Shown: in pieces, positions 12,011 through 24,000 of the stretch
Layout: each line of letters begins with the position of its first letter
How positions within the stretch are numbered: the first letter of the stretch is position 1
Assembly: GCF_004193775.1 (NCBI RefSeq)
Contig: NC_041003.1
Coordinates: 27,777,735 to 27,841,734 of the forward strand
Reading direction: 5' to 3'
Origin: Glycine soja
Taxonomy: Eukaryota; Streptophyta; Magnoliopsida; Fabales; Fabaceae
DNA length: 64,000 bases
The notes under the pieces: generated by a model
Database searches by the model: none
Told to the model about the DNA's origin: nothing
What the model saw: the letters and a program-made list of their open reading frames with translations, nothing else
Program-made: the position numbers and the translations under genes

Positions 12011-12249
12011 TCGGAGGTACGCTGTAAAATTTTTGTGTTTGCATGACATACGGATTATGTAATTCGTATAAAACATACAGATTAAGTAATTCGTATATTT
12101 TATACATATTTTTAATTTTTTTAAATAAAAAATATTAAAATTTTAAATATTTTTAAATTATAAATATGTTAGTATTTATTGTTTAAAATAAAAATTATTT
12201 GTTTATATGTTTATTTGAAATATAATTCGTAATATTAGTATTTCTTGGT
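12011..12249. other. AT-rich spacer with ATACGGATTA-type motifs
   Basis: No coding signal. CATACGGATTATGTAATTCG and a diverged second copy (12067-12099) resemble the ATACGGAT-type repeats at 18770-18825. Confidence 0.5.
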
Positions 12250-13330
12250 ACCATCCCACTTGAGACAATCCATATGTTTTGACGGAGGCTAAGTTTTTCA
12301 TACCAAGGGTTATCTGAGCCCAAGTAACCATAACCGAAGATATGAAAACCATATCCAAGCGATTTGAGGAGCTTGATGTTTGTGGAAAAGTAACTCTAAA
12401 GAGTAAACTCCAGGAAATTGCCTACCTTGATCTAAACTCTATGTGTCCTCCTCCAGAAAAGGTCAACACCAAAGGTGCACAGAAGAAATCGATGACCAAA
12501 TATCAAAGATCATTAAAGTGTGATTTGTCTTATTGGGAGTATGTTGATGCTTTACATTATGTGCAAAATAGTAATTCTTCAATCAAACGTAGTGCATCAT
12601 CTTCTGACCAGGCCATTCCAAGAAGGACCATGCCGATGTTGGATCAATTTCATTCGTTCATTCATGATTTCATTGAAAACATTGTGGATGTGAAAGCTGA
12701 CGATAACTGTGGATATCATGCAATTGCTGCATTATTAGGTATGGGTGAAGATTCATGGTCGTTGATGCGTAATAATTTGCTTAAAGAACTTGCCAAGTGG
12801 TCTGATGAGTTCATAAACCTCTTTGGTGGCATAGACAAATTTGAGGAATTAAAGAGGTCCCTACTTGTTGATGGATTATCCTTGGCATGTAATTTATGTT
12901 TTGTTTATTTTTTTTTAAGTTTAGTTTACATAAATGTAATCCGTATAGTTGGTTCTTACAGGTTACTACAGATAAGTGGATGGATATAACTGGCATGGGA
13001 TATGTCATAGCATCAAGATATAATGTTATCCTTGTATCGTTGTCTTTGCAATAAAGCTTGACATTTGGCAACCATTTTGTTTTGTGCATCACGTAATATG
13101 TGTTGGTCACGTATTTGACAATCATTTTGTTCAAGTACGTTCATCGTGTTCATATTTTTTAATTAATGAAATTAATTGTGTTATCGTAACTTGAAATTGT
13201 TTGTGCATGTGCAACAGATTTATTTAAGAGACCGTTATCCCTTACCGCCCGTAGCTTTGTTATGGTCTTGGAATTGTCATCCCCAGGCAAAGTAGTGACT
13301 AACTTCATATATTAGTAGAATGTAACGGTA
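12250..13330 (+). pseudogene. MULE transposase C-terminus fused to OTU-like protease domain
   Basis: The first part (12250-12330) matches the end of a MuDR-type transposase (IPLETIHMF, then RRLSFSYQGLSEP). It has a TGA where Trp is expected (12280-12282) and a one-base frameshift just after it. A basic linker follows (KTISKRFEELDVCGKVTLKS). Next is an OTU-like cysteine protease segment with the DDNCGYH active-site Cys at 12708-12710. The domain continues across two introns: exons about 12342-12884, 12962-13134 and 13218-13330. The first donor reads GCATGT instead of GT. A nonsense TAA (13052-13054), missing sequence in exon 2 and tandem TAG-TGA (13293-13298) show it is inactive. The upstream transposase core with its DDE residues is absent. 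Confidence 0.75.
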
Positions 13331-13704
13331 CAAAAATTTGATGATGTTCAAAAAATACTATGTTGATTTAAGCGAACAATGAACATTTACATACCGATGA
13401 CATTATAATGTACTACATTAATATATAATTGGTTCACTACATATTCACGTAATTATGTATTATATGTTACAGTTAGGGTTTAGTCTTACGTGGTTGTTAC
13501 AATTAACTATGATGTCAATACCAGGGTTTAGTGTTACGCTCTAGGGTAAAATAATTTATCTTTCTTTCTTAATAATAACATTAATAGTAACATTAAGAAA
13601 ATTCAAATAAGCTTGGTAAAACGAAAATGTTGTCAAATACAATAAAATTATAAACATAGTCTAAAAAATTTCCAAAACAATTGAAAATGTCTTCAAGCAT
13701 GATC
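13331..13704. other. Spacer between convergent remnants
   Basis: AT-rich, no ORF. It separates the plus-strand MULE/OTU remnant from the end of minus-strand PMD remnant B. Confidence 0.5.
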
Positions 13705-16000
13705 CGTGCGTTGCGACCTGACATAAACATTGCGGTCTACAGTGACACCCCTAGCGATCCTTAAGCAGTCTTGCAATGCATCGTGTGCTTATGTGCCTTT
13801 AGTCACTATCCTTAGGTTGAGCAACCGCTCCAACCTTTCTGCAATTGCTTGGCAAGCCTCCTATGACATTGACAACAACGGATAAGGTATTACCATATTG
13901 CATAATTAAATTAAATCAGATTAAAAATAACATGAATATATTGCATAATTAAATCAAATCAGATTAAAAATAACATGAATATATATGTTACCACTGCATG
14001 TCAAGGCTGCTCCACATGAGAAGGTGCATGTGTAGGTATTTCCTCCATAGCTGCTGCTGCCACCGAGAACTCAAGCATATTTGGTTCCACATATGTCTCA
14101 TCGCATCACAGGTGGATGTCTAGGTGGATTCTCGGGCTGTGTCGGCATCATGAATGGATGCGAAATCATGTAGAACCAGTGGATGTAGTCCGATGCACAT
14201 TGTCCAGGCACAGCACAAACCTACCCCACCGGTGCAAGGTACTCAGAGAAATACATCCATTTGTCGTCAATATCTGCGAACAATAACCTTGATCCTGGAG
14301 AGTGTGGAAGAATGGTCTGAACATACCCAAATTGCTGCACCACCCTCTCTGGTCGGTGTATCACAACAACGGAACCCCATCGAATATGTCCAGCAAAACA
14401 TGAAATGAGGTCAAACTCTCGAACTGCACGACGGTTACCGTAAGGCATCTAGCAAACATCAACAGTTGTCAGTTGATCTAGACGCTTTCGATACGTCAAT
14501 GCTAGTAATGACTTTGTAGAGGCCTTCATAGAAGTTCAGCCGCAAGCACGTGGTGACCTTTCATTATAGTCTGGGTCAGTAAAAGCCTCAGCAATAGATG
14601 GAAAATGCTCATAAATCCAACACTACATAGATTTGATTAGAACACATTTTTTTTTCAAATGATCATATTCAAAACATATAAAAACAATTAAAAAACAATC
14701 ATTGACAATTACTTGTAATAGTGTGATATATCTAGCAAATTGTCTGTCGCCACTCTTACAAGCATCATTCAAATTATCATACATATGCACTAGGGCGGCG
14801 GCTCCCCGTGCGTAGCTTTCACTCTAACTGAGGTCTCGAAAGGCGTCCAAGAACACAACATGCATATGTGTTGCACTCTTATTAGCAAAAAGAGTGCAAC
14901 CTAACAAATGCAGCAAATAAGCTCGATCTGTTACAGTCCAGTGTCCAACCTTACATTTACTATGATAAATCTCTCGTAGCCACGATAGGCGTATGTATGC
15001 CCCATGACATTGTACTATCTCGGCTCTAGCTTCATCTCCAGTGACTTCAAGTAGCTCCATGTGGAGTTTGTAGGCCTTGGATCTTCTTTATCAATAGAGT
15101 CCTTTGCTTTTTTAATATCAATGGCAGCAGAATGGAGAATGAAGAAAGATGATTGGAGACGTCGCTTCAAGGAGAAGATGAGTCAAGAAGAAGCTCACTA
15201 CCATAGGAAGCTATAGATAAGAACTTGAAGGTAGGAGAAGTTGAGTAGGAGAGAAGGAACACGAAATTTTGTGTCTCAAATGAGGTCTGAACTTTGAAGT
15301 GTAATTCTCAAATGATCAAAGTTGAAAAAATGAACACACATGACCTCTATTTATAGCCTAAGTGTCACACAAAATTGGAGGAAAATTTGAATTTCTATTG
15401 AAATTTCACTTGAATTTGAAATTGAATTTGTGGAGTCAAATTTTCACTAATTATGATTAGTGAATTTTAGCTATGGTTCAGCCCACTAATCCAAGATCAA
15501 GTCCAAGATTCTCCACTAAGTGTGCTTAGGTGTCATGAGGCATGTAAAGCATGAAGGACATGCACAAAGTGTGACTATATGATGTGACAATGAGGTGTAG
15601 CAAGTAAATGTTCACCTTCCCCTCTAAAATTTAATTGGATTGAACTTCTTCCAATTCAATTAAATTTATTTCCCAACACACATCAAATATTCACTTAATG
15701 CATGTGAAGTTACAAAACTACCCCTAATACAAAAACTATAGTCTAGGTGTCCTAAAATACAAGGGCTGAAAAATCCTACATTTCTAGGGTACCTTACCTA
15801 CATTATGAAACCCTAAATACAAGGCCCAAAAATAATGAAACCTTAATCTATATGTACAAAGAAAAGTGAGCTCATACTTAGTCCATGGGCCCAAAATCTA
15901 CCCTAAGGCTCATGAGAAGCTTAGGGCCTTCTCTTACATATTCTTGGAGTCTTCTATCCAATGCCCTTGGGGGGATAGGATTGAATCACCTCAAAACTAG

Positions 16001-16001
16001 A

Positions 16002-16034
<33 letters not shown>
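16001..16034. repeat. (CA)n microsatellite
   Basis: About 16-17 CA units at the junction between the collapsed pol frame and the polyprotein tail of the gypsy fragment. Confidence 0.95.
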
Positions 16035-16037
<3 letters not shown>

Positions 16038-16066
16038 TAATGTTCACGGGAACCCCTTGATTACTT

Positions 16067-17340
16067 TTATTCTCTTAGGTGTCCCATATGAGCACCTAAG
16101 TTTGTATTGAAACTAAAAATAAGAACAAACCTACCTAATGAATCCCTATCTACAGGAATCTTGAAGATGTTGGACGCATGAGTGATTTTACAAAAAAGGA
16201 TTGCACCACTCAACACATTCATCATATCACCTATTTTAGGGATTTGATGTTTAATAATACCTATTTTGGGCACTAACAAAGCACAAGGATTTAAGCTCTT
16301 ACGAACCAAACCCTCATCCAACAACTCCTTTACTTGAGGAATAATATCAAGCCCAAGAGGTGTGGCAGTGCTAACAAGTGTCTTTTTACAAATGAGAATA
16401 TTTGAAGGTTGTCTAAGAGGGAAAGTTTCTTTAATATTTGTCTTTATTTCAAAATGACTTTCTTTCTTAGCTAACCTCTTGGAGAAGACACTTACCTCCT
16501 TACACTCCTCCTTAACCATTAATGGTTGTCCTTCTTCTTGGGGGTAGATTTCTTCTCTAGATTCTTCCCCTTTTGCTTCTTCACTTTCACTAGAGGAATG
16601 TGAAGTAGTAGCCTCAGATTGACTACTATAAATGTCTTGACCCCTCATAATCATGGTTTTCTTGGTGAGACATTGAGAAGTAATGTGTCCTCTTCCAAGA
16701 CAATTAAAGCACATTATAGAGCTAGTCTTCTCTTGTATACTAGCCTTAAGGGGTTGCTTTTCTATTGTCTTCCTATTATTATCTTTGGGCTTAGAAGGTG
16801 TCACCCCTAAGATGCCTTGACCTTGGTCTTTCTTTGGATAAGAGTGAGAGCCATAAAATTTTGAAGTAAACTTCTTTTTAAATTGTTGCTCTACACTTAT
16901 TTCTCAATCTAAGTAAGCCTCTACATTGTCCTTCCCATGGAAGTATGAGAGTTAATGTTAGCCTCTTGAGGCTTTCTTTCATTTTCTCTCCTACGGGAGT
17001 GAGGTCTAAGATGTGACCTATGCCTTCATAATAGTCACGAAGTTCTTCACTTAGGCTCTTGTAAGAGTTATGACTACTATAAGAAACATGTTTTTCTTTT
17101 CTTAACTCTTTTAGTATTTTTCTTCTTTCTTCTTCCCTTATTTGTTCCCTCTTATCTTGATTTATTTTTACCCTCTCTTTTTCTTTTACTTTTCTTTCTA
17201 GTTTTTCTTTCCATAACTTGAGAGAACTCAACTCATCTAAGATTCTAGATAGAGTGTCTTTATGACTAATACCCTCGCCATTAACACTAGATGAATGATG
17301 ACTTATGTTGGTTCCTAAGTTGTGGTTCTTTCTTGTTGGG
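16067..17340 (-). pseudogene. Gypsy gag-pol remnant with zinc knuckle
   Basis: A basic coiled-coil-like gag part (WKEKLERKVKEKERVKINQD) is followed by a CCHC knuckle (CFNCLGRGHITSQC, near 16700). The reading then passes into the protease-RT linker and the first RT motif (VKELLDEGLVRKSLNPCAL, near 16310). After LSGAILFCKI the frame jumps to a short piece equivalent to the region after the RT active site (NLGAHMGHLRE). The catalytic YxDD region, RNase H and integrase are deleted. The frame ends at 16067 just before a (CA)n tract. Confidence 0.75.
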
Positions 17341-18107
17341 GGTTTGAAAAAAAGGTAAAAGTTAGGGTTCCAAAAGAACTCAAGATAAGCATGATAAGCA
17401 AGAATAAAGTATTATGCAAGACATGAAGAGTGTCAAAGTTGTGGAATACGCTTATGATGGGCAGATGAAGCAAAGAGGTCACATTATCGAGGGTGATGGT
17501 GACCTCTCCTACTAGAAGATGGAAACTGCTCGTTTCCTTATGCCACCTTTCGAAAAAAGTTTATATAAGTCTCCGATGGCCAGTGTCCAATGAATATGCG
17601 ATCAAAGGACTTAATCTTATGCCAACGACTAACCTTTCAATTTCAACAGCAAATATCCCAAATTTCTGAACCTTCCTTCCATGGGAAAATAGCTTTAATT
17701 CAGGACGTTCCTAAAACAAATTAAAATAATTTTAACAGTTTTAGCAATAAAAACAAATACTTATTGAAATATAATTTATTAAAAACTATAAATACCTCTT
17801 CGTTCCAAACAATGACTGCAACATGATCAGCATAGACAATTAGCACTAATGGGTCACGCGGCCTAGGAAAACCCTCAAAATCATCAACAGCTTCATCAGC
17901 ATGTTGGAATACCTCTTCAACTGCGTCATCCACGTGAGGAGCATCCTCAGCAACAACGACAACTTCCCGTTGCCTACGTGCGGATGCTGTGGGCCTTAGC
18001 CGCTGGAGAACATCATCCGAATCACGATTATCCTCTCTCCCCAGGACTCTTCCTATAACTTTGCCTAAGACATGACCTAAACTTCTAGTGTTAACCATAA
18101 TATGCAA

Positions 18108-19082
18108 ATTTCCACATCATTAAATTTTGTCAAAATTCAAACAATACTTAAATCAATTACAATACAATCATTCCTAAATAAAAAATTATTTTATAGTTAA
18201 AAGAAGTACAAAATCAATATATTTAGAATTAAAAGAAATAACTATTTAAAAAAATTTCAAAATAAACTATTTTTTATTTATCTAATAAACAATAACTATT
18301 TACAAACAAATAATAAAATAATATATTTATATTTCATACAAAAAAAAATATTTATAAACAAATACAAAATTAATATATTTACAATTAAAATTAATAACTA
18401 TTTCAAAACATAATTCAAAATAAACTATTTTTATTTAAAACATAAACAACACCTATTTTTAAAACAAAATTAACAAATAAACTAACTATTTAAATACAAT
18501 TTTTAAAACAACACTCATTTTAAAAAAAAATTAAAATTTATATATTTACAATTACAAATAAACTATTTAAACACATAATTCAAAATAAACTATTTTTTAT
18601 TTCAAAAATTAACAATAACTATTTACAAACAAAAGAAAACATTTATATTTCATAAAAAACCTATTTAAAAACAAAAACAAAATAATACTTTCTATAAAAA
18701 AAATTTTATTAAAAAACTAAATTTTCATTTTTTAATAATTAAAAATTAACATAAGAATCAAATGATCTGTATGAGTTATACGGATTAAGTGATCCATATA
18801 ACTTATACGGATCACATGATCCATAAGTTGTATATGAAATTTACCACCACACAACCATTAAAGAAGGAGAACGAAGCTTACCTCAACGGCAAAATTGGTG
18901 GAGATGGACACATCCTCAATACCGACAAGGGAAGCAGCCAATGGTGACGACGCCGAAGAACAACCAACAAGAAGACGAAGGCATAGGGAATAGAAGAAGA
19001 ACACGGAGGGAGAAGAAAAGGAAGCAACTGGACAAAATGTACAAAAGGTGAACAATAACACCTACATGGGTAGGATATTTAA
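18108..19082. other. AT-rich upstream region of PMD gene B with ATACGGAT motifs
   Basis: 18120-18750 is A/T-rich and repetitive with no coding support. 18764-18835 holds inverted and direct copies of ATACGGAT / ATCCATAT-type sequence, including GATCCATATAACTTATACGG, a near-palindrome. The open frame at 18858-19061 has low complexity and is not supported. Confidence 0.5.
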
Positions 19083-19121
19083 AATTTAAGTGAAGAACAT
19101 TTTTCCTACTTCACTTAAATT
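19083..19121. repeat. Perfect 13-bp inverted repeat, possible MULE terminal region
   Basis: AATTTAAGTGAAG (19083-19095) and CTTCACTTAAATT (19109-19121) are exact reverse complements with a 13-nt loop. GTGGGATGTTTATCCCA follows directly. It lies just outside PMD gene B and may be a transposon end. No partner terminus was found on the left. Confidence 0.55.
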
Positions 19122-21058
19122 GCAGTGGGATGTTTATCCCATTTGCTTCGTTTTACAGATTTTTAATTTAGTGTTTTTATGTCACCTTAATTCCACTTCC
19201 ATTTTAATAAAAAAATATATATATTAAAAGAAAATTACTGATAAAATTTCATCGACAAAAATACTTAAAAAAGAAAATTGGACGTTTCTTTATAAGATAA
19301 AGTATTCCCCATTTCGTTTGAGCGCTAAACTAAGTCTGCTCATCTTATATTACCAGCAACTTGCTTTATTACATTATAACTTAATCAGCAAATCATGAAA
19401 CTATGGCTATAAATTAGAGCCATTGCCATTAATGGAACGTCCTATTAGATCCTAGTAATATCTATTAGATTAGCTACAATCCATAATGGAGATTATCATA
19501 TACACCATCCATAAAACTGCTTGAGTCGGACGAATGTCAATAATTTTGGTGATCAACGATAGCAAAGCAGCCAAAGGTGTAATCGAAATAGTGGATTCTC
19601 CAACAAATCATTCTGAAAAAACATTCATTTTATCGTATTGTAATCAGAAAAAAATGCTAACGATTTCTAGTCATACACGGGTTGCAGAAAAACCAAGTAT
19701 TTGACTAATCTTATACCCTGTTTTACAATCACTAGTAAGCGTCTATTCCTAAGTTGCTACAATTATAGCAACAGTTCAGATCTCACCCCCATGTTAAGCA
19801 ACCTACCTTTGATATTGGGTAGAATTTTTCCACCTCATTGTCGCCATACCAATTTAGTCAAGTTTCTGACGGGTAGAACAAAATAAAAACAATTATCTAA
19901 GTTTCAAAGACTATTAGTACAGATATGTGAGAAATTCGAGCCCTAGGCTCTGCGGCAGCAACTAGATCAGAAGGACTTTAGTTCTTTACTAGGATGTATA
20001 GAACCCCAATAGGCATCTATGAAAAAAATTCCCTTTTTAAAAGGAAAAAAATTGGAGATTTGGGGGGAGGGGGCTCAGATAGAGGCAAGTCAACAAGGCA
20101 GAAACTCATAATTTTTTTCTGAGATAAAGGTGACATGATACATAGCAGATCATTGCAATGACTCCACATGGAGATACCTGAAAAAGACAGGCATGATCTA
20201 TCATTTTTACAAAATACTTACCAACCAAATGCTTCTTACAGCCTTTTTTGTTATGTATCACTGAAAGTGACCTACAAGGATTGACAATCATCATTAATAA
20301 AGAATTAAACAATTCTGAGAAGCATGTATACATTACACCCAAACTCTAACCTATGGTACTGGAGCAAGAGGTGAAATAGACAGGAAAAGACAATAGTTTT
20401 GTTAAATCAAAGATCGTTGGAGCAAAAGGTAAGGTGAAATATAAACCTGAAGATTCTTTTATACAATATTTAAATTTATCCTATGTTCCCACCAGCAACA
20501 CTAGTGTGAATAATATCATGACAATTTTCAAAAAGTGTTCTTGTCATTTAACATTTCTTTGCATGACAAACAGCTGGTTCAAAACTGTATGCATGTTGCC
20601 CATCTTTATCAAGTACAACAAAAAAGGGAGAAAAATTCCAAAGGCTTCCCTACATTGGAAATTCCTCAATGCCAGAGTGAAAAAAGCATTCTAAGAGTCA
20701 GATACACTGCAGTATTACATGGGTACTACACAGATTGTTTGGAATTTTTAGAACACTGCCTGCAATGTCATTTCTATTTTATAAACTAAAAATGTAAGGC
20801 TGCTTCAAGCACTACTAAATTCCACCACATCTCGTTATTTTCATCCATTGCATCCTTAGTCTCAACCCAAGCACTCTAAATGACAACCCTATCACCCTTT
20901 TTCTGCTAATAAACCTGAGACACAACAATCTTCAGTCTTTAGAATTTTAAAGGAACCAGCACCAAAAGAAAGTTCACTTCCGTTGATCTTTTCCAATAAT
21001 AATTCTCAAACAAGCTATATGTGGGTGGGGGGGTTGAGGATGGTGCCTACCTTAACTG
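19122..21058. other. Intergenic region downstream of CCR4
   Basis: No conserved coding sequence. About 300 bases next to 21058 are likely the 3' UTR of the CCR4 gene, but no clear poly(A) signal was chosen. Short open frames (19701-19886, 20434-20789) have no recognisable content. Confidence 0.5.
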
Positions 21059-24000
21059 TCAACGCCTAGATTTATTCTTGCAGCAGCGAAATTCGGCTAA
21101 GAGAGCTATGTGATCTGAGGACCATTCAGGTGAAGGAAGTGCTGTGTCCTTCCTCAAACTCTCCTCATCCAGTAACTCCAATAATGACTCCACAACCAAT
21201 GAATCCGCTGAAACCACAAGTCATATCTTTTCATAAAAATGTGACCAAGATACAGATATTAAGTTTATCAAAATGATATAACACCATGCTCACCTGTGTA
21301 AAATATGTAATCTAGAGTGCCAATAAAATCTCTAGTGACATTTGTGAATAAAGGTTCATTTGTTCCACCATCCATTCTCCTTTTATGCTGCTCATATCCA
21401 AGGCCAACTGTTCTAGCAAAAGATGAGTATGCACTGACCTAAATTTGAAGTTACAAACAACCAACAGCATATTAAATCAGGTGAATTGAAACAAATACAG
21501 AACTAAAATGGGTAAACAAGCATATTTTGAATAAGATATTCCTTAATTGCAGTTCAATGAATACATTACCAGTGGTAACTGATGAACCAACTTGCTGTGA
21601 GGACGTAGAATGTTAAGCGGGTCAACTGCTAAATCAGGATGTGAAGGATCTACCTTCCCCATTGCAAGAAGTGCATGAGGAGCACTGTAATGATGTTCAA
21701 AATAATCATTATAAAAATATGATCCTTATTACAAAATAAAAACACTACAAATAATTACATAAAGAAAAAGAAGTACCTTCCTGGAACTGAATTAAAATCT
21801 CCACAAACCAACATCGGAATGTCTGCGCTTGCAGCTATTTTTTCCAACCCTTTTAAGAGAGTATGAACCTATAATAGGAGAAAATTAGAAATTGTAATGT
21901 TCAAAACAATCTGATGCATATGAACAAACTAAAGAAAATAATTTACCTGCCAGAGTTTCACATCCTTTAGATCTTGGGGGACATTTACATGTGTATTTGC
22001 CTAAAAGTCCACAAGCAATATGAGTAATGATTTATAAGTAGAATTGCCAAATAAAATAGTTTCAACCTAAACCTAAAAAAGGGCAGGGACATGGGAGAAA
22101 CAGCATGTTTATCTTAGAGGAGGATCAAAATTATGTTTTCAGACAACACTGAAACCACACATATAACTTCACATTTGAGATTTTATATACTTATATTATG
22201 AAGGAAAGGGGGGGGGGGGGGGGGGCATCCATGACCTGTAATATACGGAGATTTAATACCAGACCAACAACCATCATCAGAATAAGAAACCACAACAGTC
22301 ATAAGGTATGAACATGAAAGAGCTTACCACACAAAGAAGCTGTCTTTTCCCAGGATTATCAAATGGCTGATTGTTAACTTTTGCTTCTAGAACCACTATT
22401 AGGGCAACATTATCCTAAATAGAAAGAACTTGGTAAGTAACAGTTACACAAGACAGCCATTTTTTTTCCTTTCTGAAAATAGTGAAATGCAATATTTGAC
22501 AGAATAGCCACCTTAACCAGCCGATTCAAGGCAGTTTTCTTCTGAGTGGTTGGAATTGTAGCCTCTGTCAAAGATTGTGCAGCCTTGTTAAATTCAACCT
22601 GCATGCAAGCACACATCATTCTAATTTGTGTACAAACATAATTGAACTACCATATGCCAAATCAATTCCCAACCTCATATTTCTTAACATGTGAAAATCT
22701 GTCTCTACGGAAAAATGTTGCACACCCATCAATTGTATTTGTGTTGCCACTGTACACCTGTTGTAAACCCACAATAAACAGGTTACCATCTAGAATATTT
22801 TTAAAGTTTATGATCACAAGAACCAGAATATTGCAACAACCTCTTTTCTCTTGTAAAGACCATAATATCCATGTTTGTCTAATTCGGGAGAAAAAAATTC
22901 GTCATAATGATCGCTTTGAACCTGGAGGGAAAAAGGTTGTTCGTTAGCTAATACAGAAGCTATTGGAATATAGGGTGAAATCATAAATTTATAAGGGATT
23001 GGGTTATGACCTTATCTAGATCACAAGAGAATAAAAGATTATAACTTAAATCCCAGCATTACACTAGAACCAACCCCACCCACCCCCACCCCCCCCCCCC
23101 CCCCCCCCCCGCTTTCCCAACAAAGTGAAAAAAATTATTCAATACCAAGTTAGCAACAATAATAAACAAGCCTTTTCCCATTAAGCGGGTCATCTACACA
23201 GATTAGATGACGTCATAATGTTCTATTGTAAAATCCTGGTAATAGACAACAAACAACGTACCTCTAAATCCTTTTTAATGATTTTCTCCTATAGTTTTTC
23301 TTGGTATGCCTCTAGTAATTAGGCTACACTCCATTTCATTTACTCTCCTTACTGGGTTCTGGGTTTTCAACATGTCTTCTGCTTAAAAGTCTAAACCACC
23401 TGAGGCTCTACCATCTTTCTATATAAGTGCTACTCCAACTCCCTCTCTAGCTACTTAAACACCATTCTTGTTAAAAAAATTTGAAGAGCCAAGTAATGAA
23501 ATGAAATTTTTAAACTAAAATCACAAGCAGGAACATGTTCATGTACCTCCTGAAGACAAATAATGTCTGGACGGTAACCAACAATTTCCCGTAACAAATT
23601 TTGCCTGCGATATGGCCAAGAAAGAGCCCATGAAGGGCAGTAATTGTATAGATCATTTGAGGCATATGCTTCAGACAATACATTGTATGATAGAACAGTA
23701 AAAGTTCCTGAAGATGTCATTCTCCCATCCACATCTAAATGTGCCATCCCATCAACAGGTATTATTCGGCGTGGAATAGGCGAGGGAGCAGGAATGACAC
23801 GTGAAGTTAGTATAGTGTTGACATGCCCCACAGGCAGTTTTGTCTCTGCATCAACTACAACACACTCAAACTTAAGGACATGACCAACGTCATCAGCAGT
23901 AGGGGTGTAAGTCTTGGATCGTCCAACTTCAAACCAAGTTTCACCACTTCTTTGTGTGATAGCTGCTGGATACAAAGGTGTTGCAGACCCATTTGTCAAG

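Larger units (their letters stand above)
15055..17395 (-). mobile_element. Truncated, internally deleted Ty3/gypsy element inside PMD gene B
   Basis: It contains gag (Lys/Glu-rich, 17340-16878), a zinc knuckle and collapsed pol (16804-16067), then a polyprotein tail and LTR-like end (15990-15055) related to the solo LTRs at 37546-38385 and 42545-43536. No 5' LTR lies between gag and the PMD sequence, so the copy is 5'-truncated. At its left end the sequence shared with the 42545 LTR (CTCCACATGGAGCTAC) runs directly into the PMD codons GAGCTACTTGAAGTC, so the junction sits in a short shared GGAGCTAC. Confidence 0.75.
13705..18107 (-). pseudogene. Plant mobile domain (MAIN-like) gene B, split by a gypsy insertion
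   Basis: Reading leftward: exon 1 (18107 to about 17797) starts near MVNTRSLGHVLGKVIGRVLG. A second segment (about 17712-17395) contains ERWHKETSSFHL and GEVTITLDNVTSLLHLPI. Gypsy sequence then intervenes. The gene resumes at 15060 with ELLEVTGDEARAEIVQCHG, LLHLLGCTLFANKSATH and ALVHMYDNLNDA. It continues at 14634-14136 with EFDLISCFAGHIRWG, RPERVVQQFGY and a tail with WFYMISHPFMMPTQP. The C-terminal part lies in about 13985-14130 and 13705-13870 (EACQAIAERLERLLNLRIV). Nonsense codons occur, for example before MPYGN at about 14450 and after RDLS at 14824. This is a near-complete PMD protein apart from the insertion, so the gene died fairly late. Confidence 0.85.

Noticed and set aside
14154..14408. 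84-codon plus-strand frame
   Set aside because: Antisense shadow of PMD gene B, which reads well on the minus strand.
18858..19061. 67-codon Ser/Phe/Leu-rich minus-strand frame
   Set aside because: Low complexity, no family resemblance, upstream of PMD gene B.
22208..22225. Assembly gap or vector mark
   Set aside because: A homopolymer run within an intron of an otherwise continuous gene; no N and no frame effect.
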